This document shows positions 18,069 to 28,340 of a stretch of DNA of 64,000 nucleotides, in pieces (the stretch's first letter is position 1; the number at the start of each line of letters is the position of its first letter). This DNA is from Bryoerythrophyllum caledonicum (lineage: Eukaryota > Streptophyta > Bryopsida > Pottiales > Pottiaceae), in contig OZ020518.1 of the NCBI GenBank assembly GCA_963971425.1, positions 16,620,990 through 16,684,989 on the forward strand, in the 5' to 3' direction. The notes below the pieces were generated by a model. That model saw only the letters and a list, made by a program, of their open reading frames with translations, was not told the DNA's origin and made no database searches. The translations under genes and the position numbers were made by a program.

Positions 18069-18319
18069 GAACTTTGCCACTCTGTCTCTTCCTGATTGAC
18101 TGCCTGTTTGGTTTTGCTTTTTGTTGATTAGTTAGTTTGGTCGTGGTTGATCGTTGTTGGTTGGTTTCTGGCTACTCGTTACATAGTGTCTACCCTCGAA
18201 AGGGGGAAGTAGTTCCAGTTCGCTAATTCCTTGTCCGGTGGGCATGGTCTTAGCAATGGAACGAACAGACACTTTATTCACGCCGGTTCCCTTCGGGTAC
18301 CGGCGTTCTTCTTCTTCTT
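18069..18319 (+). other. LINE-B 3'UTR and tail
   Basis: A non-coding 250-nt end, T/G-rich at first, containing a motif gtccggtgggcat...gaacgaac that recurs in LINE-D (33090-33135). It ends in a hairpin and TTC repeats just before the right target-site duplication. Confidence 0.75.
18281..18305 (+). other. Terminal RNA hairpin of LINE-B
   Basis: CGCCGGTTCCC pairs with GGGTACCGGCG around a TTC loop (10 of 11 pairs). It is followed by TTCTTCTTCTTCTTG. Similar hairpins end LINE-D (33149-33173) and the 40-bp insertion (10334-10360). A 3' stem-loop recognised by the cognate RT is known for several LINE groups; here the role is inferred. Confidence 0.7.
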
Positions 18320-18330
18320 GTTTTTTTGAT
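18320..18330. repeat. Right target-site duplication of LINE-B
   Basis: GTTTTTTTGAT, identical to 3869-3879. The first G could also belong to the element's tail. Confidence 0.85.
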
Positions 18331-21300
18331 TGTGTGTGATTGTCTTTGTATGTGTGTATGTATATGTATGTGTTTTGTTGATGGTGTGTGGTTGTCTTTG
18401 TGTGTGTGTATGTAGTTTTATGTGGTATTATATTAGTATTCTTTTGTATGTTTGTATTAGTATATGTCACGGTTTTTGTCTTGGTATTTGTATCAGTATC
18501 TTTGTTAGTATTTGTGTTAGTATTCGTATGAGTACACGTACCACTATTTGTATTGGTATTTGCATTTGTACAAGTATAAGTATTTGTATTTACATACATA
18601 CCAGTATGTGTATCAGTATACATACCAGTATTTGTATCAGTATATTTATAAGTATACTCATCGGTGTATGCATCAGTATACGAATCAGTATACGTATCAG
18701 TATATGTACCCATATATTGAAAAAATTGAGTTTTCTAAAAGATTTCTTTCTAAACATATTTTGTCTAAAACTATGATTTCTAAAAACAGATTGATATTTA
18801 TTTCAATCAGATTCGTATATATTCTTACATTTATTAGAATTTCTATTTTTAGTAAGTCTATTTTTGGGGCCTTCGGCGCCCAACCGGCCGGCGAAACATG
18901 AATCCCAGCTCCTATTTTAATAATTTTACATACTCTCAACAAATTTCTATTATTTAATCGCAAACTCTCTCCAACTTTATGTATATAGTTTTTAATATTA
19001 CTATTAATTTTCCATTTATCCATGTAGTTTATATTCCAATTTCTATTCTTAGTCTGTACTCTTTTATTATTCCTATCTTCTCTATTTATTTTTACTCTGA
19101 CATTTTTGTTTCTCATTACAAGTTTGGTTAATTTTCCATCCGTTATTTTTGAATTTCTTAGGAAGCATAATCTATTTTTAGTACTGCTGTTTATAGCTAT
19201 TTTCTTCATACATTTATTCTTATTATAATTAGTTCTCATTACTAATTTTGTTAATTTTCCATCCCCTATTTTGGATTCCCTTAGGAAGCATATTCTATTT
19301 TTAGTTTTGTTGTTTGTTGCTATATTCTCATTATTTGAATTCTGATGATAATTATTTCTCGTTACTATTTTGGTTAATTTTCCATCCCTTATTTTTGATT
19401 CTCTTAGGAAGCATATTCTATTTTTAGTACTATTGTTTATTGTTAAGTTCTTATTATTTGTATTCTTATGATAATGGTATTCTACCTTACCCTTTATTTT
19501 CTCCTAGCATATCCTCTCCAATTTTGTTCTCTTATTTTTAATATTCCTTGCTCTATTTGAAACCTTCGAAATTTTATAAATATCTATCTTCTTCCTATTT
19601 AATTTAGTATATCTCTTTTTACTCTCCATGATTTTCCTAATTTTAGCCATTTTAATGTTCCATGCCTTTTGATGATATGTAGTTATAAATATGTCTGTAG
19701 TTGCTTTTGTTTTGAAGTTTATACATATATTTGTATTAGTATGTATCCCAGTTTTAGTTTTAGTATTTGTGTGTTTGTGTGTGTTTGTATTTGGGTTTGT
19801 ATTAGTGTTCATTCGTATGTTTGTATTAGTATGCGTTTTAGTATTTGTTTTAATGTTCATTTCGGTATTTATATCTGTGTTCATATTAAGGTTTCGTGTG
19901 TGTAGTCTAGAAATTGTTTTATGGGGTGTGTTTTTGGATTTTAGGTTTTTTGTTTTACTTGGTTTTTGTGGGAAGTTGTTTATTAATATTTTTTCTATTT
20001 TTTGTGATATTTTTTGCGGTATTTGATAATATATTTTTATTTTATTCTCCTTGCTTTTTTGAGTATTGTTCATACTCATATTTGTGTCAGTGTTTATGAC
20101 TTCTCTTGCTTCCGTATTTATATGTATTCTTTTATGTGTATTTTGACCTATATCCGTATGTGTATTCTGACCTTTATCCGTATGTGTATTTGTAGTTGTA
20201 TTTGTAGTTGTATCTATTTTTTTATTTTTATGTGTATTTGTATTTGTATTCGTATGCGTATCCATATCTGTATTTTTAGTTGTTTTTGTATCCGTATCCC
20301 AGTATGTATGTACATATGTGATTTTGTAATGTAATGGTATAATGTGTTGTTTTAGTTTTATTGTTTTGTGTGTGTGTTTTAAGAATTTTTTATTTTTTGT
20401 TTTCCTGGTTGTAGTATTTTTGTTTATGTATGTGTGTATGTTTTTGTTTGTGGGATTTCTTGTGATTTTGTTTTTTCTTGTGTTTTTAATCTGTGTATAC
20501 GGGTGTGTATTTTTAATGGTGTTTCTGTAAGCTTGTGTATGTTTGTTTAGATATTTTTTTGTGTGTATTTTAGGGGTTGTGTATAGGTGGGTTTTTGTTT
20601 GCGGATGTGGACGTGTAGTTGTATGTATATGTCTGTGTGTGTATGTAGTATGTGTATTTTATAGTTTATGTGTGTGTGTTTGGATGTGTGGGTGTGTTTG
20701 AGTGTATATATGTTCATGTGTATTTGTGTATGTGTTTGTGGTTGAGTGTAAGTGTGTGGGTGTTTGTGTGTTTGTTTTGATGTATTTTTGTGCGTGGATG
20801 TGTGTGGGTGTGAATGCGATTCTTTTTGGTTTTTGGGGTGAGTATGTAGTGGTGGTGGTTTTTGTGGTTGTGGGAGGTGTATACTCAAGGGGGCATGTAG
20901 TGTAATAAGTGTTTATATTAGTTGGAGGTGTCTGTGGGAGTAGGACTGATGTCTTGTGAGTGGTTGTATAAGAAGTGTTTGTAATGTAGAGGTATAGTAA
21001 GGGTGTATGAGTGTTGAATGTGTGTATTCCATATGTGTTTTTCCAAAAAATATTCATACCGTAATGGTATATGCAGTGCCAGGGTTTATAGATACGTGGG
21101 AAAAAACCCCCAAACCAGTACATGCAATCACCTTGTGGACTCCAAGACATGTGCTTAGTTGTGGGTGTGTGGTAGTAGAAGTGTAGAGTATGTATAGAGT
21201 AGGAGGTGGTTAATGAAGAGGGTGTAGAGACTATGGTGAGGCTAGAGTATACTGCGGCTACTAGAGTGGAGTGATATGTCGTTATTGATGGTGAATAACT

Positions 21301-21536
21301 GAGGGAGTAGAGATTTTGGGAGGGTATGAAGGGTACTAATGTCTTGAGTATTAGGGTATTAACTAACATTTTGTAGTGAAAGGGGGAGAGTATACAAGAG
21401 GAGATAGTGATTTCGAGGAGTAGGTGAGTGCACAAGGAGATTTGGAAAAGTATACTAAAAGAGTGGGGGAGGGAGGTAAAAACCTTGTCCACCCATGTGT
21501 TGCCACATTGGTGATATCTTCGGCCGTAGTCCTTGG
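18331..21536 (-). pseudogene. Spacer ORF of outer LINE, interrupted
   Basis: This is the homolog of the LINE-B spacer protein, in several minus-strand frames (20265-19504, 19239-18697, 18713 down through the LINE-B junction). It shares the basic block near 19510-19690, the 41-aa repeats, the SPAGWAPKAPK block (plus strand 18865-18897) and the T/N tracts. A TAG at 19504-19506 replaces a Lys codon, and a frame change near 18700 interrupts it. Its last codons join in frame with 3879 across the target duplication. Between 20300 and 21536 the similarity to LINE-B is lost and I see only low-complexity T/H/Y codons. Confidence 0.55.
19111..19479 (-). repeat. Three tandem 123-bp coding repeats (outer LINE)
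   Basis: Units start (minus strand) at 19479, 19356 and 19233. They share the TKNR[IL]CFLR...DGKLTK core with the six LINE-B units. LINE-B therefore gained units, or this copy lost them. Confidence 0.85.
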
Positions 21537-23177
21537 TCAATCCACGTTTGAGTGGTCTTCTAAGGCTGGGATAGTTGGAGGCCGCGATCCTGTGATTTGT
21601 TGCATAGCCATCAGTGCAGAGGTCATCAACTGCTCCACATTTGATAATTTCGCCTGTAACTCACTGGTGCGGTTATCGGTGTAAGCCTTTGTATCTTTGA
21701 TGATGTCCTCTCTGAGGGTGGAGAGCTCCTGGCACAGTCTCTTGTTTCCTACATCTATAATGGAGGTCATTTATGACCTGGTAATGCTAGCAGGAGCTGG
21801 GGTAGCTTGGAGGGACGCCACGGTGTTTACGAGGGCTTTATTGATGTCATTAAAGCCCCACTTCTCCAGTAATGCGGTGGTGGGTGGGTCGTCACCTTCG
21901 AGGCTGCGGCGGTGGGGGGAGATCTCCACTTGATGTCGCCCAACAGTGAAAGTCTTGTGTAGGAATTGGCGGTAGATGATGGGGTTAGGGAATTGCACAT
22001 TGGCACTGCCATTGTGCATTCCTCTCTGCTGCCTGTGGAACCATAGGGAGATGACATTCTTGGCCTCGAAAATTTGATGGATAGCATTCGTGGTTTCTGC
22101 CACGCTCATAAGAATGGGAAGTTGGGAGAGGGTAACCGTCAATGCGTCTTTCTTGGCTCTATCAACGGGGGTGAGGCTTCCAGAGCTACTAGCACGCGCG
22201 GATATCACCTCGTGGTGTGTGGTGATCTGGTAAAGCTCAAACTTCTTGGCCTGTTGTGGAGTTGGGGCAACTATAAAGGCATGTGTATCCTCTTGTACCT
22301 TCTGCACATCTGTAATCTCTAATTCTAAGTTTCTCGAGAAACTATTCGTTACCGCGTCCTGGAAGAGGGTGTGGGCAGCCACACCCTTAAGGGACTCACT
22401 CTTGATTCGTACTGATAGGTTCTTTCGGGCTACTGCGTGGAAAGTTTTGCATACTTTCCCTAGGGAGGCCTGTCCTGTAGGATCTAGGTGGAGGATGAAG
22501 TATCGGGTACCTCGAAGAAGGGCAATGGCGTCTACCTCTGGTCTGAGGAGGTGTAGTTTAATGATTCCTGACCATATACCTTTTTGTCCCTCTTTTTTTA
22601 CCCCCTTACATAAAACGGCGATAGGATCCATGAGGTTGGTGCCTAAGGGGATTTTCATGTGTTCAAGCCTAGCTAGGGCTAGTCTCTTCACATCATCATG
22701 GTGCATGGGGTGAGGTGGCAATTGGAAGTGAATTGCCACATGGAAGTCATAGGAGAGTCCAGTGATAGGGTTTGTAGGGATATCAAATGGTACCTGAGTA
22801 AGGTTGTAGTGTTGTCCCTCGATGTTGTCGTTGCGTAGCGAAGAGTATAAGAGTTGTGGTATCCTGGGGTAGGCCACATCAGCTCCAATGGCTTCCTCAG
22901 CTTCTTCTTTGAGTACTCCACGGGTGATCATGTCTCTAACGCCCTCTCCACTGAATAGGGGCTCCTGTCCTGCATCTATGGCAAGCTTTTCCATAGTGGA
23001 GAAGCCTAACCAAAATCGAAATGATGATAGGTCAGGGATGGAGACCTCGATGGTGGGATAATTACCTTTGGCTTTCTTGGATGGGGTTGGACCTCCGCTT
23101 GCCTTTGAGCCTAAATCTTCAGTTGTTGTAATCTTTATGACACTTGGATGGGGATTTTCGGTGTCCATGGCGTCCAT
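21537..23177 (-). pseudogene. ORF1 of outer LINE, one in-frame stop
   Basis: About 547 codons from ATG at 23177. The frame is open to a TAA at 21771-21773, then immediately reopens (ATG 21770) and ends at 21537. The part after the stop corresponds to the C-terminal coiled coil of LINE-B ORF1. The core aligns along its whole length with LINE-B ORF1, but identity is only around half by eye, much lower than for ORF2. An alternative GTG start at 23207 is unlikely. Function as for LINE-B ORF1: a Gag-like particle protein lacking its coiled coil if the stop is real. Confidence 0.75.
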
Positions 23178-25495
23178 AGCTGGTGGAGGGTGTGGAACTG
23201 AAGTCACTAGGCTAAGGGTTCAGGGGCTGGGGTAGGGCAATAGTTGGTGAGGTAGGTCCCTGGATATGTAGGAAGGTTGGTGTTGATGCGGTGGGTCGCT
23301 GGGTTATTGAAGGGGGGCGAATAGGAGGTTGTGTAGGTCGCAGTCTAATTGCATGGGTCACAAGTCCACTTGGGTGGGTCGCAGCCTGAGTGCGTAGGTC
23401 GCAGGTTAGGTGGCCGTTGTGAAGGTAGGTTGGGGTGGGTCGCTGTGGATGCAGGTAGGTCGCTGTAAAGGCTTGAGGTCGTAGCCTGCGTGCTTGGGTC
23501 TCAGCCTGAGTGCGTGGGTCGCAGCCTTTAGATGGGTCGATGTGCCTTCAGGGAGTCACTCATAACAGGGCGCTGGGGCAGGTTGCTTGTGTTCTGGGAG
23601 GATCTCTGTTCTATATCTTGCGATCGCTGAGTGCGCTGGAGTAGGTTGCTTGTGTCTTCGGACTGTTGATGTTGACGAGGGCGCAGGTTTAGACGTCAAA
23701 GTTGACGTGGGTTTGGGCTTGTTTGGGTCGAGTCGTCTGGTCTGGGACGATGTCTTCGGGGTCTGGGATGGTGTCTTCAGGGTCTGTGACGCGGTTGTCT
23801 TTGAGGTTTGGATCGATGCCTTCGGGCTCTGGGACGATGTTGGGCAATCCTGTGATTTGATGCTGTCGAAATTGACGTTGGGTTGGGTCGTTGTTGCTTG
23901 ATCTGCTGTTGAGGTTTCACAGTCAAGATCTAAGTCGATGTTGGTGTTGGATTTCGGTGTTGACGTCGGGTGTGTTGACGCCGGGTGTGTGGGTTTGATG
24001 TCGACGTCAAGGTTTAGGTCTTCGTTGGATTTGGTGTCGTCGTTTAGGATTCAGTGTGGACGGGGTTGACGTTTGTTATCGTTGAAGTAGACGTCGGGTT
24101 GTCTGCGAGTACTAAGTCGGTTTGTTTCAAGCAGTTGCCGGTCTCCTCCTGTCTTGTATCCTTGATTCTCTGTCTGGGATGATGTTGCCTCTGCTTGAAT
24201 TGAGTTGCAGGTTCCTGGCTGGTATCTAACCCTGCTCCTGTTTTGCAAGTTCGGCGTCCTTGGATTCCTGCTGTGAGTCGAAGTGTCTGCTGTTTCTGTC
24301 GAGGTCTTTCCTTTTGTTTGATGTTGTGTAAATCCTTGAATGCGTTGTGTACTCCTAGTCTGCTTGTTTCCACCTGTGTCGTTGCTCTACTAGGCTTCTA
24401 CCTGTTGCAATGCTAAAGTTTTATGTTGTCACAGGTTGTAGGGTTCAACCGGGAGTACCAGGGCTGCTCCTCACTCTATCGCTGGCTGGGTGATGCTGAT
24501 TTGGGTTTCTACCTGTTGCAATGCTAAAGTTTTATGTTGTCACAGGTTGTAGGGTTCAACCAGGAGTATCAAGGCTGCTCCTCACTCTGTCGCTGGCTGG
24601 GTGGTGCTGGTTCAAGTGTGATGCGTGGATTTGTGCGTTTGCAACGCCCTTTCTGTGCCTGCAAGATTCTAGAGAAAAATGCACAGCGCTTCCGCACTCT
24701 ATTGTAGATGTGGAAATCTCTATGTGTGTGCAAGGTTTTATGTGATCTAGGGTTAGGTTGTGTTTTCTGGTTTGGCTATTACTTATCACTACTGGTGATC
24801 TATGTAACTTTACGAGGTTGAATCAAGAAGAGAGATTGCGAGACATCAAGTGTTGGCTAATGGTGTGTCATCTACAGATGTGCATGCATTAATCAGAGAA
24901 AGGGGAGGAATGAGTGCTCCATAAACTTACAGAGGTGCATGCGCTTCTTGTTGCTGGAATGTGTGGTGTATGCGCTTGCTGCTGTTGCTTGTGGCGTGCT
25001 CCAGGGTTGTGCGTTCAATTGCTTGAGCTCCAGGATGTCAATGTTGTGGGTCGTGCGCTATGAAGAGTTGTTGCTGTAATGTAGTTGCGTTGGGTTTGTC
25101 TTGCTATATTGTAAAGGTAAAAGACTGGGTTGGGGAGGTGCATCGACTAAGAGAGAGGCCTACAGATTTGGTATCCAACTTACAGATCTGGGGCAGATCT
25201 TGTGGCACGAGGCTAGATTACATCTATGTGCCAACACTTGCTCCCAGGCTTCTCAGAAGACACACACCATAGATCTAACACCCTTGCGTTCACTCCTCAA
25301 ATTCCAGATCTGATGCTTGTGAGCCCTTTCCAACGTGATCTGTGTCCCAGACCTCTCTCCTTTCTCAGATCTAGAATGTATGGGGAGCTCTCACCAAGAT
25401 CAGCCACCTCTTGGTGCCCACACTCTTTCCCTGAGGCTAAGTCCCACCTCCCCTCACCAGAGATTTCGGAGCTCACTCAGTCTTCATCTCCCCCT
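23178..25495 (-). other. 5'UTR of outer LINE
   Basis: Near the ORF1 start it contains GCGACC-type repeats (plus-strand GGGTCGC, 23280-23540), then GACGTC/TCGACG-rich sequence (23650-24080). A direct duplication of about 90 bp follows (24392-24480 and 24512-24600; 'tgcaatgctaaagttttatgttgtcacagg' region). The 5' 400 bp are similar to the LINE-B start. No convincing gene is seen. Confidence 0.55.
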
Positions 25496-26460
25496 TCATC
25501 TTTCAATCACTAACCATATATGTATTAGCATGACAATTGTAAACATGGTTGAAAGTTTGAGATGAAAGAGTGATGATAATAATAGAAGAGGAAATGAATC
25601 TAGATATAGTTTTAAAGTAGTTGTAGTAGTAGTAGTTCATGGTTGAAATCTTGAGATGAAAGAGTGATGATATTCATAGAAGAGAAGTTGAATAGTACAC
25701 CATTCACTGAATATAGTGTGGAGGTATAGGTAATGTGGATGAAAATTGAGGTGGACCACATCAATTCTAGTTTTGGATGAAAATTGATGTGGACCACATC
25801 AATTTTGGTTATTAATATAGTATTAATATGTTATTATTATATATGTTATTATTGTATATAATATTAATATTATAATATATGTTATTATGTTATTCATATA
25901 TGTTATTATTATGTTATTATTATGTTATTATTATGTTATTATTATATTATTATGTTATTATGTTATATTATTATGTTAATATTATATTCTATTATATTAT
26001 ATTATAATATTATGTTTATATTCTTATGTTATAAAATTATATTATTATGTTATTATATTATTATGTTATATTATTTTATTATGTTATTATATTATTATGT
26101 TATTATTTTATTATGTTATTATGTTATTATTATGTTATTATATTATAATTTTGGTTTTAGGGTACAACTTGTAAAAACTTATCCACATCAATTCCCGTGT
26201 CTTTTATTTTGAAACAAGCCACACTATTTCTAATGGACATGATTTGATGTGGATGGAAAATTGAAGTGGACCACTTTAATTTGCGTTTGATGAAATTAGT
26301 GTAGGAAATTTCAAATAGTCTAGTCTACACTATATTCAGGGAACGGTGTAGTAGTATTAGTAATAGTGGTGGTAGTGGTTTCTTATGGCGATAATGTACA
26401 GTTATCAGCTGTTGTATTGAAACATGTTTGTTCTATACTTTAACATGGGTTTGTGGACAG
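25496..26460. repeat. AT-rich non-coding DNA with degenerate (TATTA)n microsatellite
   Basis: 25800-26150 is an imperfect TTATTA/TATTATG repeat. Flanking 60-70 bp segments containing 'tgatgtggaccacatcaat' recur (25735-25805, 26240-26290). By position this may be the 3' part of an intron ending at 26460. Confidence 0.6.
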
Positions 26461-26655
26461 AAACTGGACAAAGAGACGGCGAATGCAGATCACGCTTTGA
26501 AAATGAGCCGCAACAAAGCGGGTGAGGACATGTTGGAAGCAAGGCTTGCGGAGAAGAAGTGTAGGGATTTGGAGCACAAGAATATCCGAATGGCAGCGGC
26601 AATTGAGAGGACGAAGAAGCAGAACAGAAAACTTGCAAACCAGTTAACCCTTTAG
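26461..26655 (+). CDS. Terminal exon of a coiled-coil protein gene
   Basis: A pyrimidine-poor but usable acceptor (gtggacag) at 26460 is followed by 64 codons and a TAG. The peptide begins KLDKETANADHALKMSRNK and is Lys/Glu/Ala/Arg-rich with heptad spacing, a typical coiled coil. GC content and codon quality are clearly higher than in the surroundings. Upstream exons are not visible; the outer LINE may lie in the preceding intron. The last three codons and the stop (TTA ACC CTT TAG) lie inside the terminal repeat of a TTAA-flanked element, so the original C-terminus may be lost. I do not recognise the family. Confidence 0.5.
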   Translation, partial: KLDKETANADHALKMSRNKAGEDMLEARLAEKKCRDLEHKNIRMAAAIERTKKQNRKLANQLTL

Positions 26656-27449
26656 CGCCCAGGGATGTTTCTGGAAAAACCAAGAATTCTGCTGATTTTT
26701 TTCTTTGAACCGGAATTGATGGAAACACAATGACTAATATTAATATCTAACCTTACAAAATTGAACTTAACCCATGATCTCAACTTTGGGGAAATTTTGC
26801 ACAACATCCAACTGTTGATGGAATAGATTATAGTGTTTAAAGTTACCGTATATTGGTAGTGAAAACTGTGGAATTTGGAGGGTGTACTACTTTAACTATC
26901 AATAGAGTTTTGCAAAAAAAAATTTACTTTGAATTAGAGCAGTTCACATGTGCACTAGGTTGATAGCTTCGCATTGACATATTATATGTGAAGAAAATAT
27001 TTATACCCAATTATTGGTGATTTTTTTTCTTTTTTCTACTTGGTTGTATACAAAAATGTTCCAACCTTATACGAATCAAAACGGAAGTTTCGTATGTGAG
27101 GAGAGAGATCAACAATCACAAAACAATGAAGAACGTCTTAAAGACCAAGTTCAATCAAAATTTAAGACCAAAATCAATGTGCATGTGTGTGAAATACAAC
27201 AGTATGTGGCATAGTATTCACTGTATTCACTGTATTTGAGTGTATTTGGTGTATTTTGTGTTGTATTCCTAGCTTTTCCAAGAGTTCTATAAATTCAAAT
27301 CATGATCTGATTGTTGGAGAGTGTTCGTGTAACGACTGCGCAAATATGAACCTTGTATCTCGAAGCCTAGTTCCTCATGGATTTCATGCAAATTGAGTTT
27401 GAGCACCTTCGGAGTCCCATTTCGGGCTTCTTGGGCGCTAAAGGATTAA
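26644..27449. mobile_element. TTAA-flanked non-autonomous element, piggyBac-like
   Basis: The left end is TTAA then CCCTTTAGCGCCCA; the right end is TGGGCGCTAAAGGA then TTAA. The terminal inverted repeats match except for one base. TTAA target duplication and termini starting CCY are typical of piggyBac elements. No transposase; internal sequence is AT-rich and shares 'atagatt(a/t)tagtgtttaaagt' with 28341-29215. Not a coding region. Confidence 0.55.
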
Positions 27450-27737
27450 GCTGCCCAGGGCGAATTGACCCCTCGTTGGTACTTACCCGAGGGGGCCACA
27501 AGGTGGTGGGGCCAAACCTATCCCCTATTTTGTTTTTGGATGGGGCCCTAATTACAGCAAGGGAAGGTCTTGAAGGGTAAACAATAGCCGTGGGCCCCAA
27601 ATTTGTCAAAAACAAATCCAAAAAAAGCCTCTAGGCCCCCCAAAATAAGAGGGCCAGAAAAACGACCCCATACAATTAAGACGGGACCCACCTCAGGTAA
27701 GTACCAACGAGGGGGTCAATTTGCCCTGGGCAGTTAA
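27447..27737. mobile_element. Inverted-repeat element (MITE) abutting the previous one
   Basis: Ends are TTAAGCTGCCCAGGGC and, inverted, TTAACTGCCCAGGGC. The inverted repeats extend about 45 bp into 'ttgaccccctcgttggtactta'. The centre (ggccccaaatttg, ccaaaaacaaa) is shared with elements at 35396-35651 and 41559-41784. Confidence 0.6.
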
Positions 27738-28340
27738 GCAAGGCGGAAAAGGCCTTCAGGAAAGCCAAAGGTGGCTTTTTCACATTCTAGAGGAGGGTAA
27801 TTTTTTTTGCAAAAGGAGGTGGTGAACTTTTTCTTTTTTAACCCGATGAGAATAGAAGTGTTCCATTTTATTAAAAGGTTATCGAAGTAGCATGTCTTCT
27901 TGTCACCTTCTATTTTATGATAGTACAGTCAACGCCCTCTACAACAACAGTACACTAAAGATCACATTCAGTGTATGAGCGCGAATAGTGTAATTACCTT
28001 ACTACACTATTTGTGAATAAGTTCGCAATTAGTGTTAGATGCCAATGTCATTAATGACACCACCAAACAACTGCTTGGTGGCCGTCATTCTTTCATTCTC
28101 ACAAGTTCCTAAGAATCTTCAAAAGAATCTCCAAAATGCATCAAAATTCCTCAAATTATTCCAGAATATTCTTCAACATTCTCAACATTCCTCACAAGAT
28201 TCTCAAAAATATTCCTAAAAAGATTCACCAAAAGATTTCTACAAGATTCCTCAAAACTCTCCATGATTCTCTAGGATTCCTCCAAATTCCACAAAATTTC
28301 TCTACATTTGTCTGTATTCCTCAACATTCCGTAATATTCC
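27738..28340. other. Gene-free stretch with degenerate ATTCCTCAA-type repeat
   Basis: 28085-28345 is an irregular repeat of about 11-12 bp around ATTC(C/T)TCAA and AAGATTC. No gene seen; open frames here are repeat products. Confidence 0.5.

Larger units (their letters stand above)
3880..18319 (+). mobile_element. LINE-B: full-length giant non-LTR retrotransposon, Dualen/RandI-like
   Basis: This is a complete element of about 14.44 kb with an 11-bp target-site duplication. In order it has a 5'UTR (3880-6283), ORF1 (6284-7903), a low-complexity coding spacer with six 123-bp repeats (7904-10490), two 2A-like modules (10499-10528, 11010-11039), ORF2 (11040-18068), and a 3'UTR with a terminal hairpin and TTC-rich tail. 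Known LINEs are usually 4-8 kb, so this is very large. Carrying both an AP-like endonuclease and a restriction-like endonuclease is the hallmark of the Dualen/RandI group described from green algae. Clade assignment is inference from motifs, not from a phylogeny. Confidence 0.85.
18331..25495 (-). mobile_element. Older (outer) giant LINE, 5' portion
   Basis: Minus-strand order: 5'UTR (25495 down to 23178), ORF1 (23177-21537, with one stop) and spacer (21536-18331). It continues across the LINE-B insertion into 3879-1. The 5' end is placed where similarity to the LINE-B start fades, near 25495; its own target duplication cannot be checked because the other end is outside the window. Confidence 0.8.

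Noticed and set aside
18330..20900. Plus-strand open frames rich in Cys, Ile, Val and Tyr
   Set aside because: They are antisense readings of the outer LINE's T/N-rich low-complexity spacer.
25922..26212. Leu/Ile/Tyr-rich small membrane protein
   Set aside because: Product of the TATTA microsatellite.
27014..27214. 66-codon frame inside the TTAA-flanked element
   Set aside because: AT-rich, no domain and no conserved counterpart in the related element at 28341-29215.
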